A DNA stretch of 25,444 nucleotides from ATZT02 sp038145175 (GTDB lineage: Bacteria; Actinomycetota; Actinomycetes; S36-B12; UBA5976): assembly GCA_038145175.1 (NCBI GenBank), contig JAYQPE010000009.1, forward strand, positions 1 through 25,444. The letters are read 5' to 3'. Below are positions 1 to 7,332 of the stretch, piece after piece. Every line of letters begins with the position of its first letter. Position 1 is the stretch's first letter. The notes under the pieces were generated by a model. The model saw only the letters and a program-made list of their open reading frames with translations. It was not told the origin of the DNA and searched no databases. Both the position numbers and the translations under genes were made by a program.

Positions 1-12
1 TGGCAGAATAGA

Positions 13-120
13 AGGTCTGAAACCGGATTGGTTTGTATAAGTATCTCGCCACAGGGAAATACTTAGAGAAAATTAGAAGTTCAAGAAATCCGGCCCCAAA
101 CTAGCAAGACTGAACGACCT
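13..120 (+). promoter_or_regulatory. Putative structured leader upstream of rplS
   Basis: Three nested complementary segments are visible: 13-17 with 116-120 (AGGTC/GACCT), 23-29 with 87-93 (CCGGATT/AATCCGG), and 38-44 with 59-65 (TAAGTAT/ATACTTA, 14-nt loop). All are perfect Watson-Crick matches. The nesting just ahead of a ribosomal protein gene suggests a folded 5' leader that could bind L19 or otherwise control its translation. L19 leaders are known in other phyla; I do not recognise this one as a described family. It could also be the tail of an upstream transcription unit, since the window begins here. Confidence 0.4.
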
Positions 121-136
121 GTGAGCGTTGCAGATC

Positions 137-153
137 AAGAGGAAAAAACTCTT
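137..153 (+). promoter_or_regulatory. Hairpin holding the rplS Shine-Dalgarno
   Basis: AAGAG (137-141) and CTCTT (149-153) are perfectly complementary across a 7-nt A-rich loop, and the right arm ends at the base before the ATG at 154. The purine-rich ribosome-binding sequence (AAGAGG) forms the left arm, so folding would hide it. This supports the ATG at 154 as the true start and suggests translational control. A 5-bp stem is weak and could be chance. Confidence 0.4.
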
Positions 154-687
154 ATGAATAAATTAGATGCAATTAACAAGAAATCATTAAAGAAATCTGT
201 ACCAGATTTTAGAACTGGTGACACAGTAAAAGTTCACGTAAAAGTTGTTGAAGGTAATCGTTCTCGTATTCAGATTTTCCAAGGTGTGGTAATTTCTCGT
301 TCCGGTCATGGAGTTTCTGAGGCTTTCACTGTAAGAAAAGTTTCATTTGGAACCGGTGTTGAAAGAACATTTCCAATACATGCTCCAACAATTGAAAAAG
401 TTGAAATAGTTTCACGTGGTGATGTACGTCGTGGCAAACTTTATTTCTTAAGAGAATTAAGAGGTAAAGCTTCAAAGATTAAAGAACGTCGTGGAGATTT
501 AGCAGCAGCTGTTGTAACTGAAGAAGATGTTGAAGTTGCAAATGATGAAACTCCAGTTGAAGAAACTTCTGAAAAAGTTGAAGCACCGACAGCAAAAGAG
601 GAAGTTGCTGTAAGTGAAACTCCTACAGAAACTGCACCTGCAGCTGTTGAAGAAACTGCTGATGTAAAACCCGAAGCAGACAAATAA
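154..687 (+). CDS. rplS: 50S ribosomal protein L19 with acidic C-terminal tail
   Basis: L19 lies at the 30S-50S interface of the ribosome. The core is unmistakable: PDFRTGDTVKVHVKVVEGNR, then FTVRKVSFGTGVERTFPIHA, and GDVRRGKLYFLRELRGK, covering about residues 18-118. The frame is open from a GTG at 121, but the ATG at 154 gives the family's usual N-terminus (MNKLDAINKKSLKK) and has a purine-rich site upstream, so I chose it. The protein is 177 residues, against about 115 in most bacteria. The last 60 or so residues are an extra tail of Glu, Val, Ala, Thr and Pro, strongly acidic and low-complexity, on a normally basic protein. It is followed within 5 bases by lepB, as is usual in Actinobacteria. 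Confidence 0.97.
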   Translation: MNKLDAINKKSLKKSVPDFRTGDTVKVHVKVVEGNRSRIQIFQGVVISRSGHGVSEAFTVRKVSFGTGVERTFPIHAPTIEKVEIVSRGDVRRGKLYFLRELRGKASKIKERRGDLAAAVVTEEDVEVANDETPVEETSEKVEAPTAKEEVAVSETPTETAPAAVEETADVKPEADK

Positions 688-692
688 TAACT

Positions 693-1352
693 TTGCGCAC
701 ACTTTGGGCAGCAGTTAGAGAACTGCTGATCACAGTTGGAATAGCACTTGTTATTTCTTCACTGGTAAGAATATTTCTGTTCCAAGTATTTTATGTTCCA
801 TCTGCTTCGATGGAAGATACTTTGCTTTTACAAGATCGAATAGTTGCAACTAAAGTAACTAAACCGTTTACTCACATTAAGCGTGGTGAAATCGTTGTTT
901 TTAAAGATCCAGGTGACTGGTTACCAGAATATGAATCAGACAGAAATGTATTTTTACACTTTTTAAGTGTGGTAGGGCTTCTTCCTTCGGATGCTGGAGA
1001 TGATTTAGTCAAAAGAGTAATCGGCATTGAAGGCGACAATATTAAATGTTGCTCTGAAAATGGTCGAATAATAGTTAATGGATTTGAACTTCAAGATCAA
1101 TCATTTATCAAACCTGAAGTAGAAACTAATCAAGTTGAATTTGACATCACAGTTCCAAAGGACCGCGTATTTGTAATGGGTGACAACAGACCAGATAGTA
1201 GAGATTCAAGATTTCATTTAGAAACTGCTTATGGCACCGTTCCTGTTAAAAATATTGTGGGACCAGTTAATTTAAGAATTTGGCCATTCTCAAGATTTTC
1301 AACCCTTAATATTCCTGAAAGTTTTAAATCAATACCTGATGCCAAGAACTAA
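693..1352 (+). CDS. lepB: Signal peptidase I
   Basis: This is the membrane-bound serine protease that removes signal peptides from exported proteins on the outer face of the membrane. One N-terminal transmembrane segment (about residues 11-33) is followed by the box with the nucleophile, PSASM (Ser39). The general base lies in KRVIGIEGD (Lys107), and box E is GDNRPDSRDSR (about residues 162-172). The length of 219 residues is normal. The start is a TTG 5 bases after the rplS stop with no clear Shine-Dalgarno, which fits translational coupling to rplS. The 3' end overlaps rnhB by 14 bases. All catalytic boxes are present, so it should be active. Confidence 0.95.
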   Translation: MRTLWAAVRELLITVGIALVISSLVRIFLFQVFYVPSASMEDTLLLQDRIVATKVTKPFTHIKRGEIVVFKDPGDWLPEYESDRNVFLHFLSVVGLLPSDAGDDLVKRVIGIEGDNIKCCSENGRIIVNGFELQDQSFIKPEVETNQVEFDITVPKDRVFVMGDNRPDSRDSRFHLETAYGTVPVKNIVGPVNLRIWPFSRFSTLNIPESFKSIPDAKN

Positions 1353-2031
1353 AAAAAATAAAACAAACCTTGATTTAGAGAAATCTCTTTTTTCTAAAGG
1401 TGCAAAACTTGTTGCTGGAATGGATGAAGTGGGTAGAGGCTGTTTAGCAGGACCAGTTTATGTCGGCGTGACAGTTTTAAAAGAGGATTTAGCAAAAGAT
1501 GAATTGTTACCAGAAGGATTAACAGATTCCAAAGAATTGACTAAAGAAAAAAGAGATGAATTATTACCAAAAGTTAAATCTTGGGTTTTAGAACACAGCA
1601 TTGGTCAAGCAAGCAATCAAGAAATAGATCAAATTGGCTTAACCAGAGCCTTAAGAAGAGCTGGAAGACGCGCTTTAAATTCATTGCAAAACAAGCCTGA
1701 TTATTTAATTTTGGATGGAAAACACAATTGGTTAATGCCTGAAAAAGAAACTTTAAATATTTTTGAAGAAGAAGTAGATGATGGACCAATTTCTGCCAGC
1801 TTAAAAATTATTAATTTGATCAAAGCAGATCTAATATGTTCAAGTGTCGCTGCTGCATCAATTGTGGCAAAAGTCACAAGAGATCAAGTGATGGACGAAT
1901 TAAGTGAAGAATTTCCAGAATATTTATGGAATGAAAATAAGGGTTATGCCGCTGCTCAACACGTATTGGCCATCAAACAATACGGTCCTTCAAAATATCA
2001 TCGAATTAGTTGGAAAACTTTTCAAGAATAA
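1339..2031 (+). CDS. rnhB: Ribonuclease HII
   Basis: RNase HII cuts RNA strands in RNA-DNA hybrids and removes single ribonucleotides misincorporated in DNA. The metal-binding motif GMDEVGRG is at about residues 27-34, with further acidic residues in LILDGKHNW and in the segment KADLICSSVAAASIVAKVTR. The C-terminal YGPSKYHR-type motif is also present. The protein is 230 residues, a normal length. The ATG lies inside the end of lepB (14-base overlap), so the two are probably translated from one message. The rplS-lepB-rnhB order is a conserved actinobacterial arrangement. Confidence 0.95.
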   Translation: MPRTKKNKTNLDLEKSLFSKGAKLVAGMDEVGRGCLAGPVYVGVTVLKEDLAKDELLPEGLTDSKELTKEKRDELLPKVKSWVLEHSIGQASNQEIDQIGLTRALRRAGRRALNSLQNKPDYLILDGKHNWLMPEKETLNIFEEEVDDGPISASLKIINLIKADLICSSVAAASIVAKVTRDQVMDELSEEFPEYLWNENKGYAAAQHVLAIKQYGPSKYHRISWKTFQE

Positions 2032-2093
2032 ACATTTAGAAAACTTTAAGGTTGGTTAAGAAAACTCTCAGATTGCTCTGATTAAATAATCTC

Positions 2094-3227
2094 ATGGAAA
2101 AAATATTTGATTTAGTATTTGGATTACCACTTCACCCACTCATCGATCACGTGGTTGTCATATTCTTGCCAGTTTTTTCAATGGCACTGATTGCATCTTT
2201 CATATTTGATAATTTTGCAAAAAAGTACGGATTGCTAGTTCAAGCTGGGCTTGGCATATCTTTTGTCTCAGCTTTTATTGCAAAGCAGTCTGGTGAAGCA
2301 CTTTCTTTAAGGGTAGGTACGCCAATTCAACATGCCAATCTAGGTGAAAATTTAGTTTTAATCTCCTTTGGATTATTTGTTTCTAGTGTTGTTTGGTTTT
2401 ATCTAAAGAGACAAAAAAATGGTGGTGTAGAAAAAGCTATTGGTCTAATATCTGTTTTACTTGCAGTTGCAGCAATAGTCTTCACAGTTTTAACTGGTCA
2501 TTCTGGAGCAAAAGCCGTGTGGGATTCAAAAATAAATTCACAACCAATTGTGCAAGAATCAGCTCCAAGTCAAAGTAAAGCTGAAGTAACGGGTGCTATA
2601 ACTTTGAATGCTACTGAAGTGGCAAAACACAATTCTCAAAATGATTGCTGGACCATCATTGGTAACGATGTTTATGATTTAACAAGTTATGTAAATAGTC
2701 ATCCAGGAGGAATTCCAAACATCACCAGATTGTGCGGAATTGATGGTACAGATGCTTTTAAATCACAACATGCAGATCAAGGAAAACCAAATTCACAATT
2801 AAAGAGTTTAGTTTTAGGAACTCTTGGTCAAGTCTTAAATTCAACGACTCAACAAACCACGACTTCAAATAATTCAAATTCAAAACCTTCAGTTAGTGTC
2901 ACAAAAAGTGCAACTAATTTAACAGCAGAAGAAGTTGCATTACATAACAAACAAAATGATTGTTGGAGTGTAGTAAATAATCAAGTTTATGATTTAACAA
3001 GTTATGTAAATACTCATCCAGGTGGGGTTGGCAATATTGTAAATATTTGCGGTAAAGATGGTTCAGGACTTTTCCAAATTCAACATGGAGGTCAAGCAAA
3101 ACCTAATAACGTTTTATCAGGATTTTTATTGGGAACATTAACTAATAGTTCAACAAAACTTGTTTCTCCAACAGCGCCAGTTGGCGGAGAAGAGGGTGAA
3201 AGAGAAAACGAAGGCGACGACGACTAG
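2094..3227 (+). CDS. Membrane protein with two cytochrome b5-like heme domains
   Basis: The first 145 residues hold about four membrane segments and resemble the DUF2231 family (opening HPLIDH, closing TGHSGAKAVW). After a Ser/Gln/Asn-rich linker come two copies of a cytochrome b5-type domain, about residues 168-246 and 274-349. Each has the first axial ligand in an HPGG motif (His203, His308) and a second His 23 residues later (His226, His331), so two heme b groups are expected. Each domain also has a Cys pair (185/214 and 290/319) that could form a disulfide outside the cytoplasm. The tail ends in GGEEGERENEGDDD. The likely role is electron transfer at the outer membrane face; the partner is unknown. 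It runs convergently with the glucokinase gene, with 2 bases between the stop codons. Confidence 0.8.
   Translation: MEKIFDLVFGLPLHPLIDHVVVIFLPVFSMALIASFIFDNFAKKYGLLVQAGLGISFVSAFIAKQSGEALSLRVGTPIQHANLGENLVLISFGLFVSSVVWFYLKRQKNGGVEKAIGLISVLLAVAAIVFTVLTGHSGAKAVWDSKINSQPIVQESAPSQSKAEVTGAITLNATEVAKHNSQNDCWTIIGNDVYDLTSYVNSHPGGIPNITRLCGIDGTDAFKSQHADQGKPNSQLKSLVLGTLGQVLNSTTQQTTTSNNSNSKPSVSVTKSATNLTAEEVALHNKQNDCWSVVNNQVYDLTSYVNTHPGGVGNIVNICGKDGSGLFQIQHGGQAKPNNVLSGFLLGTLTNSSTKLVSPTAPVGGEEGERENEGDDD
2670..3012 (+). repeat. 28-bp exact direct repeat in the two b5 domains
   Basis: Bases 2670-2697 and 2985-3012 are identical over 28 positions, including synonymous sites, and encode the VYDLTSYVN segment just before each HPGG heme motif. 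Surrounding codons of the two domains differ more. This points to internal duplication of the b5 domain, with later gene conversion or strong constraint at this segment. Confidence 0.9.
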
Positions 3228-3229
3228 TT

Positions 3230-3988
3230 TTAACTAGCTTCTAAATCCCAAATTCGAGCACCACCATAAAGTCCTGCTTTATTACTTACTCGAGTAACTT
3301 TTGGACCTAACTCAATTCCCTTTAGGTGCTTAGCATTTCCACCACCTACATAGCAGTGATCGTAATAAAGAAATTGGTCATATTTACTAATTGCTTTAAT
3401 TACTCTTTTGGTCCATCTTTCAACACCAATTCTTTCTCTTGCCGCATTTCCAATTTGTTCTTCAAACTCTTCACTTTGTCTAAATGGAGCATGTCCTAGT
3501 TCAAGATGGGGAAGAAGTATTCCGTTTTGAAAAAGTGCTGTTCCAACACCTGTTCCTAAAGTCATAACAAATTCCAAACCTTTACCAGAAATTACTGCAG
3601 CACCTTGAATATCAGCATCATTAGCAACTTTGGTAGGTATTGCTAAAGCATTTGCCATGGGAGTTTGCAAATCAAAATTGGCCCAAGCTTTTGCTAATTC
3701 TGGATCTTTTGGTCCATCTTTAACTCTTCTTGATAGGGAAGGAACCATTACTACGACACCACTTCTAACTAATCCTGGAAAACCAACACTTGCACGTTGT
3801 GCTTTGGGTAAATCTTTAACAAAACTTGCAACTACTTCACTAAAGCCTTCAGGATGTGATGGATATGGAGTTTCCATGCGAATTCTTTCGCAAATCATTT
3901 CGCCATCTTTATTTATGACACTAGCTTTTATTCCTGATCCACCAATGTCAATGGCCAGCGTTAATGTATCGGCTGGCCAATTAAACAT
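3230..3988 (-). CDS. ppgK: Polyphosphate-type glucokinase (ROK family)
   Basis: It likely phosphorylates glucose to glucose-6-phosphate with polyphosphate and/or ATP in the cytoplasm. The N-terminal phosphate loop AIDIGGSGIKASV is at residues 12-24. NDADIQGAA carries the catalytic Asp region, TLGTGVGTALF is the second phosphate-binding loop, and ELGHAPFR holds the conserved Glu/His. The length of 252 residues matches actinobacterial polyphosphate glucokinases, which lack the Cys-rich zinc motif of other ROK sugar kinases, and none is seen here. A VGGGNAKH segment near the C-terminus is also typical. It lies 18 bases downstream of the aquaporin gene and is probably the last gene of that run. 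An ATP-only glucokinase cannot be excluded from sequence alone. Confidence 0.8.
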   Translation of the reverse strand: MFNWPADTLTLAIDIGGSGIKASVINKDGEMICERIRMETPYPSHPEGFSEVVASFVKDLPKAQRASVGFPGLVRSGVVVMVPSLSRRVKDGPKDPELAKAWANFDLQTPMANALAIPTKVANDADIQGAAVISGKGLEFVMTLGTGVGTALFQNGILLPHLELGHAPFRQSEEFEEQIGNAARERIGVERWTKRVIKAISKYDQFLYYDHCYVGGGNAKHLKGIELGPKVTRVSNKAGLYGGARIWDLEAS

Positions 3989-4006
3989 GCCTTAATTATG
4001 TCTTAT

Positions 4007-4660
4007 TTACTTCTTTGGTTTAACAACTACGTCATAAATCAAGGCGGCAAGGATTGCACCAACTATTGGACCAACAATCCAAATCCAAAAGTTTGCAAAT
4101 TGTCCTGATGCAACTGCGGGACCAAACCAACGAGCAGGATTCATTGCACCACCTGTTAAAGGTCCTGAAAATAAAATTCCAGCTGCAACTGTAAAACCAA
4201 TTGGAATTCCTGCCACACCATTGAAAGTGCTACGGCCATCTATTGCTGTTCCCATGATGACCATCATCAAAATAAATGTGGTTAAAACTTCAATTAACAC
4301 TCCATAAATAGGTGCAATTGGTTGAGCAAGGGTAGGAACACCAACTGTTTGAGCATAACTTCCATAAGCGGTTTTTAAAATAACTGCAGCTAGTAATCCG
4401 CCAAGTAATTGTGCAACAACATAACTTAATGCATCTAACCAAGGCATTCTTTTTGTTGCCCAAAGCGCAATTGTTACTGCTGGATTAAATGCACCACCTG
4501 AAATATGTCTAAAAGCTGCAACTGAAATTAAAATTGCAAAACCATTTGCTAACGCAATTGCTGCTAAATCTCCACCACTTAAAACCACGCCTGCACCAAA
4601 AAGAACTAGGGTGAAAGTTCCCACAAACTCTGCCATTAAACGAGAAGTGGCATTTTTCAT
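4007..4660 (-). CDS. Aquaporin-family (MIP) channel
   Basis: A six-helix channel with both NPA loops: GGAFNPAVT (NPA 59-61) and GGAMNPARWFGP (NPA 174-176). The length of 217 residues fits an aquaporin. Aligned by eye to E. coli AqpZ, the narrow selectivity filter Phe/His/Thr/Arg becomes Asn39/Ile162/Gly171/Arg177. That is wider and less polar, and closer to plant TIP-type channels that pass ammonia or small solutes as well as water. A clear ribosome-binding site (AAGGAG) precedes the ATG. It lies 35 bases after apt and 18 bases before the glucokinase gene on the same strand. Family assignment is firm; the substrate is not. Confidence 0.9.
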   Translation of the reverse strand: MKNATSRLMAEFVGTFTLVLFGAGVVLSGGDLAAIALANGFAILISVAAFRHISGGAFNPAVTIALWATKRMPWLDALSYVVAQLLGGLLAAVILKTAYGSYAQTVGVPTLAQPIAPIYGVLIEVLTTFILMMVIMGTAIDGRSTFNGVAGIPIGFTVAAGILFSGPLTGGAMNPARWFGPAVASGQFANFWIWIVGPIVGAILAALIYDVVVKPKK

Positions 4661-4695
4661 TTAAACTCCTTAAATTGTTTTTCTACTAAAAGAAC

Positions 4696-5223
4696 TTAGA
4701 TGATGATGCTTGAGTGCACTGGGATTGAAGATAGGCGAGTGCGGCCATTTAGCGCTGAAATTTCAATAAAAACAGCACAATTTGCAACTTTGCCGCCAGA
4801 TTTCTTAACTAATTCAGTTGCCGCCCACATGGTTCCACCTGTTGCTAAAACATCATCAACAATAAAAACAGAATCTGAATTGTTTATTGCATCTGTATGA
4901 ACTTCAAGTGAATCAAATCCGTATTCCAATTGATATTGCACTACATGTGTTGGACGTGGAAGTTTTCCTGGTTTTCTAAAAAGAACCAAACCTAAATTAT
5001 TTCTAGCAGCTAAAGCAGAAGCAAAAATAAATCCTCTAGATTCAATTCCTGCTACTTTATTTGCCCCTTTTAATTGGTTAGATAAATCATCTAACACATC
5101 ATTAAAAGCTTTTTCATCTTGTAAAACTGGGGTTATATCTTTAAAAACAATTCCAGGTTTTGGAAAATCCAAGACATCAGCAATTTTTGAGTGGGCATAT
5201 TCCAGATGCTTAGGAATGGTCAT
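4696..5223 (-). CDS. apt: Adenine phosphoribosyltransferase
   Basis: It salvages adenine to AMP using PRPP in the cytoplasm. The PRPP-binding signature VFIVDDVLATGGT is at residues 119-131. The N-terminal FPKPGIVFKDITPVL block (20-34), GIESRGFIFASAL (59-71), LFRKPGKLPRPT (81-92) and the YGFDSLEVHTDAI stretch are all typical of Apt. The protein is 175 residues, a normal length. Its ATG overlaps the TGA stop of map in an ATGA arrangement, so translation is probably coupled. Confidence 0.94.
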   Translation of the reverse strand: MTIPKHLEYAHSKIADVLDFPKPGIVFKDITPVLQDEKAFNDVLDDLSNQLKGANKVAGIESRGFIFASALAARNNLGLVLFRKPGKLPRPTHVVQYQLEYGFDSLEVHTDAINNSDSVFIVDDVLATGGTMWAATELVKKSGGKVANCAVFIEISALNGRTRLSSIPVHSSIII

Positions 5224-6053
5224 GAGTCAATACTAGGCAAAGTTAGGATTTCTGCCCCCGTTTTTGTCACAACTAGAGTGTGTTCAAATTGGGCAGATAC
5301 TTTTCTATCTTTAGTTAACACAGTCCAGCCATCATCCAACATGTCATAGTCGTGCGTTCCAAGATTTAACATTGGTTCGATAGTAAAAGTCATACCTTCT
5401 TGCATCAGTTGAGTACTAGTTGGATCATCATAATGAGGAATTACTAAACCTGAATGAAAATGAGTATGTACACCATGGCCGGTGAAATCTCTCACGACGC
5501 CATAGTTAAATCTTTTGGCATAACTTTCAATAACTCGACCAATCACATTTATTGGTCTTCCAGGTGCTATTGCCTGAATTGCTCGATCAAGTGATTCTTT
5601 AGTTCTTTCAACTAGTAGTTTTACTTCCTCAGCCACTTCGCCAACTAAAAAGGTGAAGTTTGTATCGCCATGGACTCCATCTTTAAAAGCTGTCACATCA
5701 AGATTGATTATGTCTCCTTCTTTAATTACTTGATTAGAAGGAATTCCATGACAGATAACTTCATTTATTGAAGTACAAAGAGATTTGGGAAAACTTCTAT
5801 AACCAAGGGTTGAAGGATAAGCTTTTTGATCACAGATATATTCGTGGACCAGTTCATCTAATTGATCAGTTGTCATGCCAGGTTTAATATTTCTTCCTGC
5901 AAGATGCATGGCATCTGCAGCAATGGTTCCAGCAATTTTCATTTTTTCAATTACTTCACTAGTTTGCACATCAGAACCTTGATATGTGGCAGGAGATCTT
6001 TTGCCTACATATTCAGGTTTTTGAATGTGGTCGGGAACGATTCGATAATTCAT
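5220..6053 (-). CDS. map: Methionine aminopeptidase, type I
   Basis: It removes the initiator methionine from new proteins using a two-metal centre. All five metal ligands can be placed: Asp119 and Asp130 (INLDVTAFKDGVHGDTN), His193 (TGHGVHTHFH), Glu226 (FTIEPML) and Glu257 (AQFEHT). His102 (CHGIP) is the conserved substrate-contacting residue. The 277-residue protein has about 30 extra N-terminal residues (KRSPATYQG-type) that resemble the extension of actinobacterial MetAP1c. It lies 4 bases downstream of the MFS gene and overlaps apt by 4 bases. Confidence 0.96.
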   Translation of the reverse strand: MNYRIVPDHIQKPEYVGKRSPATYQGSDVQTSEVIEKMKIAGTIAADAMHLAGRNIKPGMTTDQLDELVHEYICDQKAYPSTLGYRSFPKSLCTSINEVICHGIPSNQVIKEGDIINLDVTAFKDGVHGDTNFTFLVGEVAEEVKLLVERTKESLDRAIQAIAPGRPINVIGRVIESYAKRFNYGVVRDFTGHGVHTHFHSGLVIPHYDDPTSTQLMQEGMTFTIEPMLNLGTHDYDMLDDGWTVLTKDRKVSAQFEHTLVVTKTGAEILTLPSIDS

Positions 6054-6057
6054 TGAA

Positions 6058-7323
6058 TTAATTTTTTATTTCTACGAAACTTTTATTTTTGGCAATATAT
6101 AAAACTGCTATAGCTGAGATAAAACATAGTAATCCTGCAAGGTAGAAAGAAAGCGCGTAATCTCCAAATTTGACTCTTAGAACTGCTGCACCAATTGCTG
6201 CAAATGAAGCACCAATTTGATGTCCCACAAAAACCCATCCATAAATAATTGTTGCTTTTGTTGGTTCAAGGACAGTTCTACATAGTGCAATAGTGGGTGG
6301 AACAGTTGCAACCCAATCAAGACCATAAAAAATAACAAATACCAATGTGGATGGATGCAGGGTAGAGAAAAGTAGTGAGGGAAGAAGGATTAAGGAAATT
6401 CCTCTTAAACCATAATAAAAAAAGAGTAATTTTCTGGGATCAAATTTATCTGTTAAATAACCTGAAGCAAGAGTTCCAACTACATCAAAAATTCCGATTA
6501 AGGCCAAAAGCGAAGCGGCTACCACTTCATGCATTCCATGATCATGGGCGGCAGGTATGAAATGCGTGCCAATTAGTCCATTAGTGGAAAGTCCGCAAAC
6601 AAAAAATGTTCCAAATAGCAACCAAAAATCTTTTCGTTTACTGGCTTGTTTCAAAGTTATGATTGCATTTTTTGCTGCTGATCCTTTAATTGGATCAGGG
6701 GCAATCCAATCATCTGATGCACCAAATGGTTTAATTCCAATACTTTGAGGGCTTTCTTTTAATCCCCACCAAATAAGGGGAATGACTATTAATGCTGCGA
6801 AACCAATAGTTATTGAGACACTTTGCCAACCAAGATTGACAGCTAAAGTTGAAATTATTGGTAAAAAAATTAATTGTCCAGTAGCCGCTGCTGCAGTAAG
6901 TGCACCTACTACTAATCCTCTTCTCTTTACAAACCAACGATTAGCAACTGATGCAGCAAAAACTAAAGCCATAGAACCGGTTCCTATGCCAACAACCACT
7001 CCCCACAGCAAAACTAGATGCCAAGGTTGAGTCATAAAAAGTGTTAAAAAAGATCCAAGACCAACGGAAAATAAGGCACCCATTACTACTTTTCGGATAG
7101 TGAAGCGTTCCATCAAAGCTGCCGCAAATGGAGCAGTCAATCCATAAAGCAAAATATTTACAGATATTGCAAGAGATATTTGATCTCGAGACCAACCGAA
7201 TGCATCTTCCAAAGGAACTATCAAAACGGAAGGTGCTGAGCGATATCCAGCTGATGCCACTAACGTAATAAAAGTTATTAGTGCAGCTAACCAAGCTGGA
7301 TGTATTTTAAATTTTTCTTTCAT
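6058..7323 (-). CDS. MFS transporter, monocarboxylate/oxalate-formate-like
   Basis: This 421-residue protein has twelve hydrophobic segments in two halves separated by a central polar loop (about residues 200-230). The N-terminal half has a YRSAPSVLIVPLEDAFGWSR segment after helix 1, common in the monocarboxylate and oxalate/formate branch of the major facilitator superfamily. The helix 2-3 loop (MERFTIRKVVMG) and the matching DKFDPRKLLFF loop in the second half are degenerate versions of the family's loop motif. The substrate cannot be named; an organic acid is the best guess. It follows the protease gene by 9 bases and precedes map by 4, so it probably shares their transcript. Confidence 0.85.
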   Translation of the reverse strand: MKEKFKIHPAWLAALITFITLVASAGYRSAPSVLIVPLEDAFGWSRDQISLAISVNILLYGLTAPFAAALMERFTIRKVVMGALFSVGLGSFLTLFMTQPWHLVLLWGVVVGIGTGSMALVFAASVANRWFVKRRGLVVGALTAAAATGQLIFLPIISTLAVNLGWQSVSITIGFAALIVIPLIWWGLKESPQSIGIKPFGASDDWIAPDPIKGSAAKNAIITLKQASKRKDFWLLFGTFFVCGLSTNGLIGTHFIPAAHDHGMHEVVAASLLALIGIFDVVGTLASGYLTDKFDPRKLLFFYYGLRGISLILLPSLLFSTLHPSTLVFVIFYGLDWVATVPPTIALCRTVLEPTKATIIYGWVFVGHQIGASFAAIGAAVLRVKFGDYALSFYLAGLLCFISAIAVLYIAKNKSFVEIKN

Positions 7324-7332
7324 TAGTACAGG

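Noticed and set aside
121..153. GTG at 121 as the start of rplS
   Set aside because: It adds 11 residues not seen in the L19 family, while the ATG at 154 has a purine-rich site and the canonical N-terminus.
2068..2081. TCAGA-TTGC-TCTGA hairpin before the b5 membrane protein gene
   Set aside because: Only five base pairs, no T-run and no link to a ribosome-binding site; chance is likely.
3224..3237. CTAGTT-TT-AACTAG palindrome as a terminator
   Set aside because: It covers the two convergent stop codons, is AT-rich, and lacks a T-run or GC core.
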